Source of the DNA: Tribonema minus
Lineage: Eukaryota; Sar; Xanthophyceae; Tribonematales; Tribonemataceae
Reading direction: 5' to 3'
DNA length: 64,000 nucleotides
Assembly (NCBI GenBank): GCA_017506865.1
Contig: JAFCMP010000004.1
Location: 310,001-374,000, forward strand
Each line of letters opens with the position of its first letter. Positions within the stretch are counted from its first letter, which is position 1. The notes beneath the pieces are model-generated. The model saw only the letters and a program-made list of their open reading frames with translations. It was not told the DNA's origin and made no database searches. The position numbers were made by a program, and so were the translations under genes. Positions 32,601-41,918 of the stretch are shown here, piece by piece.

Positions 32601-33890
32601 CTGCACCAGCATGCTTCTGCGCTGAATATGCGTCTGACACAGATGGGACTGCAGCAGAGGTACAAGGCGGATACCAGCGAGTGTGTTGGAGTGCGTGGAG
32701 AGGCGGGCTAGGTACAACAGTGTATGTGTGCACTTCATGTTTGTACTTCAAAGTACGTAGACAATAGTAGGCACGTAGTTGGGAGTGTGCGTCAAAGAAG
32801 CACAAGCGCCGCCAACTCTTTTACTGCAGCTTCACTCAAGGCTCTCCGGCAGGTTTGAGGCTGCCACTTAAACTGTAACTGCTACATTTCACTGTGCCCT
32901 TACTTTTGCCAATGCACTGCTCGGCTCGCCTCCCTCGCAGGCTACCTCAGCACAACGCAGGCGGGCGTGCCTGACCCTGACCTTATCATCCGCACCTCCG
33001 GCGAACACCGCATCAGCAACTTCCTACTATGGCAGGTACGTGCATGCGTGTGTGAGGCTGAGAACGCAGCGGGTCCGTTGACGCTGCCCCCCCCCCCCCC
33101 CCCCCCCCCGCTATTCGTTGCTCGATTCGTTGATTGTCTGCCTGCTGGTCAGAGCCCAAGACGCAGGGAAGGCGCATTGAATACTGCTGGACCTAACCCC
33201 CCAACCCTGATGTGGCAACCCTAGCTCTGGTCCATCGCCGAAGCCCTAACCCTCAATTCTGACCTGGCTTTTCACTATTCCCTCAAGGAATACACCATCA
33301 CTGGTGGGCAGGGGCTGGTGCTTGCGCTGTGAATGCTCAAAACTAAGGTTTGGCAGAAGCGTTGAAAATAACTTGGGGGCATGCATGGATTGCATGACAT
33401 CACTGTTAAGTACTAGAAGTCCAGCTTCAGTCAGATCAGTCAGATCACGTCCCAATGTTTGGAACGCGAGTTCCTCATCAAAGATGGCAAGTCGACCAGA
33501 CAGCTTGATGAGTCATGAGTCAACGTGAGTCACTCACCTCGACGAGTCAAATTTGAATCGCCAGCGTGCACTGTTCTTCCAATTGTCGCCATTGCACTTG
33601 CGCGCGCGATGACCCCTTCTATTCACTCATACGGCATACCACGGCCCGCACTCCTGCACTAGACTAGGTGATGTTGCCGCATCACCGCCACTTACTCCCC
33701 TGTTGCATCTCATTACCGCCGCTGCGTCATTGCGCACCTGCAGGCTGCATACTCGGAGCTGTACGTGAGCGCGAAAGCATGGCCAGACTTCAAGGCAGCA
33801 GACCTAGTAGAGGCGTTCCAAGACTTTGGCACGCGGCAGCGCCGCTTTGGCGGTGTTGCCGCCAACAGCCCTTCGCAATCACAACAATGA
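29692..33890 (+). CDS. cis-Prenyltransferase (undecaprenyl/polyprenyl diphosphate synthase family), 6 exons
   Basis: The enzyme adds isopentenyl units in cis to make long polyprenyl diphosphates. Exons: 29692-30020, 30151-30247, 31029-31265, 31533-31659, 32941-33035, 33744-33890; every phase agrees and gives 343 residues (an in-frame ATG at 29701 is an alternative start). The first 95 residues are basic and hydroxyl-rich with a hydrophobic stretch, probably a plastid or ER targeting region. The catalytic domain has [12 protein letters not shown] with Asp at about 105, [22 protein letters not shown] and [18 protein letters not shown], and ends near RRFGG, the RxG-type end of self-sufficient homodimeric enzymes. 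It resembles bacterial and plastid UPPS more than eukaryotic DHDDS/NgBR pairs. Intron 4 carries about six worn copies of the exon 4 donor edge. Confidence 0.95.
31610..32120 (+). repeat. About six copies of prenyltransferase exon 4 donor edge
   Basis: The exon 4 end, GGGCAGGCTGAGCGCTGATG then ACGTTACCGAGGAGGTGCTA and CAAGGTACGTAGGCATG, is repeated with drift near 31692, 31790, 31870, 31990 and 32056. Two copies keep both AGGC(A/G)ATGCTGCAAG and the donor GTATGTAG. The linking intron words are TAGGGTTAGGGCAGG. Confidence 0.9.
33087..33109 (+). repeat. Poly-C tract (23 C)
   Basis: An uninterrupted C run in prenyltransferase intron 5, about 50 bp past the donor. Confidence 0.9.
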
Positions 33891-34528
33891 GCAACACATT
33901 TGTACTTTGAAGTACTCGTTTTGGATGTCATTTGCACCGGTGCAGCGCTCATTCCGCATGTGATGTAGGTGGTGCGGTGAGGGCCGTGCTCTGATGTTTT
34001 CTACGCATTATGCCATGATGCCATTGAGGACAGAAATTGACCTGAAAAGCTTGTGTTCATGAGGCTGTTTGCTCTAAGAGCATGCCGGCATGCAGAGAAC
34101 ATGCCATTGCGAATTTTGGGGACACCTGCAGCACCCTCGCGTGCCATGCCTACGGCATGACTGTGAGTGCTTTGTGCGCGGCTCTTCAGAGGGACGGCAT
34201 TGCAGCACAGCATCTGCAGCATCATTTGACCGTTGCAATCCTATGTTGTAGTGGTTGCGCATCATACGTTGACGTCATTATGTGTGTTGTGAGACCAAGG
34301 CCCAGATGATCACCATGAACAGCACCAAGCAACGTGGCATTTTGATAGACTGACAGGCACAGTGGCAGCAGTGCAGCCAGAGAGTGCATTGAATCCATGG
34401 TGTGCTTGTTGTGTATAGACCAGCAACTGTGCTCATTTGGTCCTTTGCTCTTTGCCACGAACATACGTCAACTGTGTACACACAGCTCAGGACACAGACA
34501 TAGAGACAGGAATTGAGACCAGCTTTTC
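33891..34528. other. Gap between convergent genes
   Basis: Holds the 3' flank of the prenyltransferase gene and that of the minus-strand membrane-protein gene. No ORF here looks like protein; no repeat arrays seen. Confidence 0.5.
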
Positions 34529-34856
34529 CTAGTAGACTACCATGTACTCTCCGAAGGGGTCAAGGGTGCGATGGCCCTCTTGATAGAATCGCAGCACCTT
34601 ATTTGCCTGTGATATGACATGGAATGCTTATGGCGAGTGGCACGGTTGTGGTGCCGCTACAATCAGCTCTGACCATGACGCACCACTGCGCGCAAAGCTA
34701 GGCACTGCGCTTGCCACGCGTGTCGACATAGTGCATGGCATCGCGACAGGCTTGCAATAACACCTACCCTAGGAGGCACCACAACCCTACACATACATTG
34801 CCTCCAGCAGCACCTGCGAAATGTCCTTCTTCCCTTCACCCGTGGCCACAGACCCT
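34529..34856 (-). CDS. Candidate extra 3' exons of the membrane-anchored protein gene
   Basis: Two short blocks look coding. Block 34856-34814 reads GSVATGEGKKDISQ and ends at a donor (gtgctg). Block 34606-34529 follows a good acceptor (tatcacag) and reads ANKVLRFYQEGHRTLDPFGE then YMVVY and a stop; the two join in phase 0. I could not find a phase-compatible join from the long upstream ORF, which has its own stop at 34978, so this may be an alternative 3' end or a separate small gene. Confidence 0.35.
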
Positions 34857-34977
34857 CTAGAGATACTTCAAAGTACGTCGGTGTGTGAGGGCCAGTATAC
34901 GTGCGCCGTACCAGCTTACCAGCAACAAACACACAACGTCACGGCGCGCCGAAACCGTCAACAACGCATCACGCACG

Positions 34978-36387
34978 TCACGACAACTCGCCGCTGTCGC
35001 TGCGCTCCCTGCACGGCGACAGCGGCGGCTGCAGCGCGCGCCCTGCGCCCGTCGGCGACCCCCCCCTCCCCCCTCCCTCCCCCCCTACCCCTTCCGCAAC
35101 AGCAGTCTGCGCCGCCGCCGCCGCGAACAGCGCGTCGCGCTTCGCAAGCGCCGCCGGCGACGGCACCGCGACGCCCGTGAGCAGCCGCGCCAGGTTCTGC
35201 GGCGCTGCGGGCTGTGCGTAGTCACGCTGCAGCGCCGCCATGCCATCCGCCATCGACGCCAACCACGGCGCAGTGCGCGACGGCTCCGCCAGCTGCTCGT
35301 ACAGCCAGTCTCTGCGCTCTGCTGCGCTGTCGCCGCTGCTGCTGGCGTCGCTGGTGGTGGCAGCGCCGTCGTTGGCGCCGTTCGTGGCGCCGCCGCTGCT
35401 GCTGGCGTCGCTGGTGGTGGCGGCGCCGCCGTCGCTGCTGGCACCGTCCTTGGCGGCGGAGGCGCCGGACTCGTGCTGTGCGCACGCGAGCAGGACGTCA
35501 CGCGCGTCCTGTATGAGCATCGCTGCGAGCGCTGCCGGGTAGTCGCGCGGCGCGGCGGCGAGCAACAGCAGGCCGCTGACGGCGCGGTGGTGCACTGTCA
35601 CTTCGCCCTTTGTAAGAAAGCTCTCATCGTGTTCTGCGTCGTCGGCTCCGCCTGCTTGCGATGCGGCAGCGGCGTAGGTGGCGACAAGCTCGTGGAGGCA
35701 CGAGATGGCAGCCTGCCGCCCGAGCTTGCCACCTGGCCACTCGAGCTCCGCGTTGGCGCTCGCCAGCAGTATCAGGCCGTCCGCCGCCCTGCAGAGCATG
35801 AATTGGGGGGTAACGTGCTCCTCTTGCAGCGCCGCCGCTGCGCCGGGTGCTAGGTCCATGCTGGACTGTAAGCTGTGCACGTTTTGCGAGCTCAGGGAGC
35901 TGCGCCTGCTGGTGGTGGTGCTAGGCGGCCTCTGAGACCCAGACAGGCCTGCACTCGATCCGCGTCTGCTGCCGCAGTAGGATCCGCGTCTGCTGCTGCT
36001 GTATGTGAAGGCTGGCTCGAAGTCTTCTGCCCCCTCATCTTGAGCATTTGTGGCGTCCGTAGCTGGATCTTCGTCGTGAGGGCTCTCGTCCGCATCCGCA
36101 TCTGCAACCACCTGCTCCATAATCGACACCGTCTCCGGATGCAGGTCTCCTACATCTATGTCCAGCTCGGCAGCTATGTCCTGCATCTCTGGCGTAGGTT
36201 CAGCCTTGACGTCATTGCTGCCAGTGCAGGTGCTGCGGCTGCAGCAGTCGTCGATTACATCAAGGCTGTTGGCATCTTTGGCTGGAGGAATGGACAGGTA
36301 CACAGCCAGCAGGGCTATTAATATGACGCCGAAGGCTGTGCCCAGCCATTGAGGCAAGGCCTCTGCATTGGCGCCCTGCCAGTTCAT
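34978..36387 (-). CDS. Membrane-anchored low-complexity protein of unknown function
   Basis: An uninterrupted 469-residue frame. Residues about 14-33 (LGTAFGVILIALLAVYLSIP) form one hydrophobic segment close to the N-terminus, suggesting a single-pass anchor. Next come an acidic zone (about 60-115, with ADADADE), a Ser/Arg-rich zone with SSSRRGSYCGSRRGSS-type phosphosite-like repeats (about 128-165), a helical Ala/Leu-rich part (about 180-290) and a Gly/Ser/Ala-rich tail. A 20-residue block ending TTSDASSSG occurs twice in tandem, matching a direct DNA repeat at about 35335-35450. I do not recognise a family. Strong codon bias and the nearby divergent gene support it as real; a long frame on the other strand is its shadow. 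Where the C-terminus lies is uncertain (see the candidate exons downstream). Confidence 0.6.
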   Translation of the reverse strand: MNWQGANAEALPQWLGTAFGVILIALLAVYLSIPPAKDANSLDVIDDCCSRSTCTGSNDVKAEPTPEMQDIAAELDIDVGDLHPETVSIMEQVVADADADESPHDEDPATDATNAQDEGAEDFEPAFTYSSSRRGSYCGSRRGSSAGLSGSQRPPSTTTSRRSSLSSQNVHSLQSSMDLAPGAAAALQEEHVTPQFMLCRAADGLILLASANAELEWPGGKLGRQAAISCLHELVATYAAAASQAGGADDAEHDESFLTKGEVTVHHRAVSGLLLLAAAPRDYPAALAAMLIQDARDVLLACAQHESGASAAKDGASSDGGAATTSDASSSGGATNGANDGAATTSDASSSGDSAAERRDWLYEQLAEPSRTAPWLASMADGMAALQRDYAQPAAPQNLARLLTGVAVPSPAALAKRDALFAAAAAQTAVAEGVGGEGGGRGGSPTGAGRALQPPLSPCRERSDSGELS

Positions 36388-36534
36388 GCTGGTGCAGGAG
36401 ACGAGGCCTTGCCTTCAAGATTCGGCGATCGCACAAAAAACCAAAAAGCGTTACACTATTCGAAACGTGAACCGCCCTAATACCCCTTTTTGGCGGGACG
36501 ATCCGTCTTTGCCGATCTCTTGCATACTGGCACG
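36388..36534. promoter_or_regulatory. 147-bp bidirectional promoter with an E2F-like site
   Basis: Separates the start codons of two divergent genes. Positions 36487-36498 read TTTTTGGCGGGA, which fits the E2F/DP consensus TTTSGCGS; function is not shown. Confidence 0.45.
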
Positions 36535-37501
36535 ATGACGAACGGCAAGGGCAGCAGCAGCTCCAGCGGCGGATCTCACGGCACCAATTCTCAGGGCAAC
36601 AACTACACGGCCGGGCCTTACGAGTCCTCGAGAGGTAAAGGTCGAGCCATGAAATCTTTTGCAGCATTTCTTTGTGCATGCTCCTATGCCGAGCAGCAGC
36701 ATCTGCTCGCCTCAGCATGTTGCTGATCGGCAATGGTGTATGTCGCCGGCCTGTTCGTCGGCTGGTCAGCGCTGTCAGCCCCAGGGTATGCTTGCGAGGG
36801 GCACCTCGCTCAAAGATGAGCCGCGAAAGATACGTTTGCTTTCTTTCGAAGAGCTGGCGCGCTGCTGCTTTGCCTACGCTACCGCGTCGACGAATCTACG
36901 AGTTTCTACATTGTGCTGAGTTCACCGCCGCTGCATCGCCAGTTTTGTGCGTCAAATCAAGTCGGCGAGATTTAGGTCAGCACCGCGGGATACTGGGGTC
37001 TCCGCGAGGCGCAGTGCTTTAATTACTTTAAATGTGCACTTTAATTACTTTAAATGTGCACACACTGACTGTCGTCACACGGGCGGTGTCACATTTTCAG
37101 CTGTGCACACTCGGTGTCGCCACGACGGTGTCGTATATCAACTGTGCGCATTAAATGTCGTCACGAGTGGTGTGGATCATGCTGCTGCAACAGGCGGAGT
37201 GAGCTATCACTACTCCAACTGTGCCTTCTGACTGTCGTCACGAGCGATACCATATATCAATTGTGCACACTGACTTCAATTGTGCACACTGACTGTCGCC
37301 ACGAGCGGTGTCGTCTATCAAGTGTGCACTCTGACTGTAGTCACGAACGTTGTCGAACATGGTGCTGCTGCGACAGGCGGAGTGAACTACCACTACTCCA
37401 ACTCAAACGGGTCCTACTACTACGCCAACAGCAACTCCAGCACCTACTACAGCGATCCCTCGGGACGTGGGCACTATACCCCCCCTTCTGGCAACAAGTG
37501 A
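36535..37501 (+). CDS. Small Tyr/Ser/Asn/Gly-rich protein, 2 exons, 74 residues
   Basis: Exon 36535-36634 encodes MTNGKGSSSSSGGSHGTNSQ and GNNYTAGPYESSR; exon 37377-37501 continues in phase with GGVNYHYSNSNGSYYYANSN, SSTYYSDPSGRGHYTPPSGNK and a stop. The Tyr-rich repeats (YHYSNSNGSYYYANSNSSTYY) with small polar residues suggest an unstructured or RNA-interacting protein. As far as I recall, small proteins of this pattern occur across green plants and algae, but I cannot name the family. An in-frame ATG at 36490 would add 15 residues. The single intron contains a repeat array and a second, earlier copy of the last exon's start (37194-37231). Confidence 0.75.
37040..37350 (+). repeat. Tandem repeat array in the intron of the Tyr-rich gene
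   Basis: A unit of about 40-45 bp resembling TGTGCACACTGACTGTCGTC followed by ACGAGCGGTGTCGTATATCA repeats about seven times. One unit block also duplicates the acceptor and first 30 coding bases of exon 2. Confidence 0.88.
37194..37231 (+). CDS. Possible alternative last exon of the Tyr-rich gene
   Basis: After the acceptor GCAACAG at 37187-37193 the sequence reads, in the exon 1 phase, GGVSYHYSNCAF and a stop. It is a copy of the start of the main last exon (GGVNYHYSNS). Using it would give a protein of 45 residues lacking most Tyr repeats. Confidence 0.45.
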
Positions 37502-38588
37502 ACGATGTGATAATTGAGCGCCATCAGCAGCAGCCACCAGCAGCAGCAGTAGCACCCCTACAGGAGATGGCGGGAGAGACAGCACCAGGACTTGCTGATA
37601 GTTGTAGGTAAAAGCGGCGCACTGGACGCTGAAAATGCAGAAAAAGAGACAGCAGGATAGGCTAGAGAAGGAGGTGGAGCCGCAGCTGGTTTGCCCATAG
37701 CCAAGCCTGTAGATATGTGTATGAATAGACGATGACGCCAGTGATGCTCTTCCCCTTTTTCTCACTTGTCGTGCTTCAGTTGTTTCTGCTTCAATCACTG
37801 CGGCCATTGCTCGATTCCTGCGTGGGTGGAGCGTCAAATTTCAGCTTGATCAATGCGCCAGGACCGCTGACAGCGGCACAGTAACTCCAAGCAGCAGCAA
37901 TCTCAAGTGCACAGGCACTACACGCGTTTCAGGCCAGAAGCACATTATGATGTAATGCCTCAGAGGGTTCAAGCATATTGTGATGAAATGTACATCACAT
38001 GCTCCTAAATGACTTGTGCATCGCGACTCAGTGTAGAGGCAGCGCGTTCTTCTGGAGACCTCTGGGTTTGGTGGAGTGCCTCTCGCACAGCGTAAAGACT
38101 TGTGACATGCAGCGAACTACAATCACATGCAAGTATATGGTGAGACTTCACACACACATGGACATGTCAACACATGGCTAGCCGGCAAATTGCTCACAAG
38201 CACATGGTGAAGCTTCAAGATAAAGCTTCAAGATGAGACAATGCATGCCATCACGGACACTCGTGATGGCAGTACAGCAGGCAAGCTGGCAGAAAACACA
38301 GAAAGGGAACAACTCAACTCTAGCGTACAAGTTTGCACTCAGTGCGTCAATTTTTATAAAACAAGTCAGAAAGCCGTGATGGTCATCTAGTGATGGGCAG
38401 TGAGAGCAGGAAGCTTGCAACAGAGGGGCCGCTGAGCACTGCCCCTTGCGTTGTCGCTGCAGCGCTCAGAACAACGGCAGAACCTTCGATCCCTATGTCT
38501 GATCGCCACTACGTCTGCTGCGGAACGGGCGCTGTACAAGGACGTCCCCCCTCCCTAGATCTGCCGCTGACGCTGGTAGTGCTGCGAA
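37502..38588. other. Intergenic region between convergent genes
   Basis: No supported gene. It includes CAG-rich sequence just past the Tyr-rich stop (37525-37555) and a short direct repeat AGCTTCAAGATAAAGCTTCA near 38211. Confidence 0.45.
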
Positions 38589-41500
38589 TCACCGCATTGG
38601 GAAGCCTGCCGCAATTGCGCCCGCTGCTGCTGCGTTGGGCACTGGTTTCCGGATGGCTGCTGCTGGCAGCAGTGCTCCCCCAAGTGCCCGGACGACTCGC
38701 CTGCCGCGGCGCTGGCAGGCGCATGGCCATGGTGTACTGAGGTGATCTCGGTCTGAGACAGGCGAGGGGAATGTTGTTGTGTTAGCGGCGGTGTTGCCGG
38801 GACGCATGTTCAGCTGCTGCTGCAGTGCGTGCAACACTTGTGGTGCCGCGGTGCCATGCACGCGGTCAGTGCCGCAATCAAAGTTGATGTTCACGTGCTC
38901 TTCTCTGTTTTCGAATGTAGGCTGACACCGCGAATAGACCAAGTCGCTTCGGCTCCGTATGAGCTTGAAGTCAAACTTATGTGCCTGTGAGCGGCAGACC
39001 TGAGCACTGCCACTGCTTAATACCACTTGCATGACATTGCTTGTGGCAGTGGAAGTGGCCAATGCAGTGGGCGCTGAATGCTCATTGCCGATGTAGACTT
39101 CCGATCATCATACACCAGTGGTAATTTACGTTGTGTGTACATGCACTCGTGCAATGCATGGGTGCCTGCCTACAATGTAGTTGAGCACAGGTGTGCGCTC
39201 AACAACACTTTATTTACTTCTGCTTGAGGGGCGGAAACACGATAACATTTGCAAGTCATGCAGCACTTTTGCCTGTGCAACGCGTGTGCTCACAGCGCAT
39301 CTGTGAGCTCAGCTGAAAGCAATGCTCAGCCAGACCAGCTACAATGTTACGTTTAGGGTTAGCCAACCCAAAGACATTTACCACTCTTGAAGTACTGCAC
39401 ACACCTGATGGGCAAAGCAAGCCATTGTGCAGCGCTTCAACTATCCACGATCAGCACAGCAAAGGAGTCGATACGTATTGCACCCACCTGGTTGGTAAGT
39501 CCAGCCCCTGCAGCGCTGTCATGGGTCCAGGCGACATAGTTCCCACCAGTCTATGCTGCCAGATGCTGCCAGGGTCATGGGTCAGCAGAAACGCGTCCCT
39601 CCTGCTGAGCATCTGATGTGAAGAGGTGACGCTCCCATTCACAGTGGCAGGCCTGCCGCGGGTGTGACCGCCCTTTGGCGAAACAGAACGGCGCGCTAAC
39701 TTCAAGCACTCCTGACACAATGGCGTGGGCTGCAGGCAGGGGCGGCGGTGTTGTCCGTCTCTTGAGCAAATGTTGCTGCGGCAGCCGGGCCTGGTCTCGG
39801 CTGTGGTAGAAGCTGCATTATTTACACTCTGCTCTGCTGATGTGCCGGTGTCAAACAGGTCCCAGCCACCCTGCTGCAGTGCCTGTGCAAGCAGGAGGTC
39901 CATGTCCCTCGCGTGCCTGAGAGGGGTCGCAAAGCAGCATGCGTGTCATAATCATGTGCATGGAGGCAGTGTGTACTCATTTTTTGACATGATGTGTGCA
40001 TGTTGAGTGACACAAGCAGAGTAGCCAGACTTCAACCTGAAGTGCAGATATAAGTAGTCTACCTGTCCACCGAAAAAAGGCAAATTTTCCCAATCGCGAG
40101 CTGAGACTACTTCAAGGTGTTCTTGCACTTGCGTGTACCTGCGGGCAGGTTTTTTTACCTGCGGGCAGGTTTATGAATCACTTCCGCCTTTGCCTACTTG
40201 TGGTTTGTCTACCATATGCCAAACGACCTGAGGATATGCAGCTCGGTCTGTGTGTTTGCTGCATGAATGCTTGAGTCCTCAGGGGCCATTTCTATTCATT
40301 TGTTTGTTCACATACGCGAGTCTGCGCAACGATATGTTTAGGGGGTGTTCACAAGTGGCGGCGCACATAATGAATTACGCTGCAAAGTTGTACTTCCAGA
40401 ATCCATTCTCTAAGCAAATTGCAAAAGCTGACCATTCCTTCGCAAGTGAGTCAGCCGTAAATCATGCTGGCACAGATGGCAAGAAGTGAAAGCGGCCAAC
40501 CAGCACATTTTGCTTTGTGTCAAGCATGCACACTGTTGAGCTGGTGAGCACGCATTGAGGCTAGTCACAGACTCAGGCATGCAGAGTTCATCACTTTACG
40601 GTCAAGATGCCGTGCTACTGCAGCTTCTACAGTAGATTGTCCTGGCAGCACCTTACGAGCTCCCTCGACTTCCTAGATACGCAATTGACGCAGCCACTAA
40701 AAACTGCTGCAGTCCTTATCCTCCACACAGAGGCTGTGACGTTGCACACCAGAAACGCAGCCATCAAGTGTTAAACAACATGCTGATGCCTGGCGGAGGA
40801 GAGGGCCTCAGATCAGACGCACTTGCATGCAAAGCTACCTGTGTTCTTCGAGAACATCATATGTGTCTGGACCTGGCGTTGCCTCCCTGAGTGCAATCCC
40901 CTCCTCTTCAAATAGAAGCCCAGTCTCCTGCCTTGGATTGCTGCCATGCAGATATGCCCGTCTTGTGAACTTGCCCCCAATGCTGTTTGGCAGCGAGACA
41001 GCAGGGGCACACCATTTTCAACAAAAACGGCATTCTATAGGTATGTTAGAGCCTGTGAGGCATGTGCAGCTGACCTGCTGACCTTGCAGATCATTGCGGC
41101 ACTCACAGATTCGTGAAGACCGTTGCGTTGCGCCAGTGCAGTAGGTTAACATAATAATTTTGATTTATTATTGCTCCCCACAATTCCATGCAGGATGCAA
41201 GGCATGCGAGAGACCAGGTGGCGAAGCAGCCTTGTGCAAGCGTATTGGATGCTACCTGGGTTGAAACGTTGACAGGTACATGAGATCAATCTTATTCAAC
41301 TAGCCTGCTTGGGCACTCAGACACCAACTCACGTAATTTGCTGCAAAGTGGTGTTTAAGGAAGCCGGCTGCTTGCCAAGCACATGCGACGCAATGCAGTA
41401 CATTACATTAAGCTGCGCCGACTTGTTGGTACCTGCTCGCGCCGGTAGGGAGGTATATTGGCCCAGGGCTGTGCCCAACCGGAGGCCCGCCACTCTGCAG

Positions 41501-41746
41501 CTGGCCACGTATACCAAATGTAGAGCTGCCTGATTGTCGTCTCTGCCTTGGCACGTTATTTGAGGGCCTAGTGTGTGCTGTGAGCTTCAGAGGACACTGC
41601 CATTCCTGCCTCTGGTCGTAATTGGACAGCCAAGAGTAGTCTACGTGCTTGATGAGTCGGGGACGACTCCGCGCTCGTCTCCTGTTGCTGTTGCCATGGC
41701 GGCGTTGCTTGCTGCCACCACTGCTGGTCACGCTGACGCCACTCAT
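38589..41746 (-). CDS. Sperm-tail PG-rich-repeat (STPGR/SHIPPO-like) protein, 4 exons
   Basis: Exons 41746-41433, 40982-40839, 39916-39488 and 39012-38589; all three joins are in phase (AG split codons) and yield 436 residues. The signature is SPGPIYLPTGAS, split across the first intron and continuing SIGGKFTRRAYLHGSNPRQE, then ATPGPDTYDV: PGPxxY elements typical of sperm-tail PG-rich-repeat proteins, which bind axonemal microtubules. A further SPGP occurs in exon 3. The N-terminus is basic and Ser/Arg-rich; the C-terminus carries Ala/Arg-rich sequence. The gene is divergent from a Dpy-30-motif gene, another ciliary type. Only two clear PGPxxY units are seen, so the family call rests mainly on these and on the FG/GGKFT spacing. 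Confidence 0.62.
40137..40170. repeat. Two tandem hairpins
   Basis: ACCTGCGGGCAGGT, a 6-bp stem with a 2-base loop, occurs at 40137-40150 and again at 40157-40170, separated by T6. It lies in intron 2 of the STPGR-like gene. Confidence 0.85.
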
Positions 41747-41918
41747 GTATGAGATCTACAGTATTGAGTGTACAGTGTCTTGTGGGGCTCAAACAACCAC
41801 TTTTTTGGCGATCTGTACCCCTGAGAAAACCGCGGTTTCACGAAAACGCCTGCTGAGTTGGGATGGCGGTGTATTGTCACTGAGGCAAGGCGGACTCATC
41901 GACTGCTGATAATTTACC
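41747..41918. promoter_or_regulatory. 172-bp bidirectional promoter with a 12-bp palindrome
   Basis: Separates two divergent, probably ciliary genes. AAACCGCGGTTT at 41827-41838 is a perfect palindrome near the centre and a candidate site for a dimeric factor. Confidence 0.5.

Noticed and set aside
34885-35853. A 322-codon plus-strand frame rich in Arg and Ala
   Set aside because: It is antisense to the minus-strand membrane-anchored protein and its composition (RRRRR, AAAG) is that of a GC-rich shadow frame.
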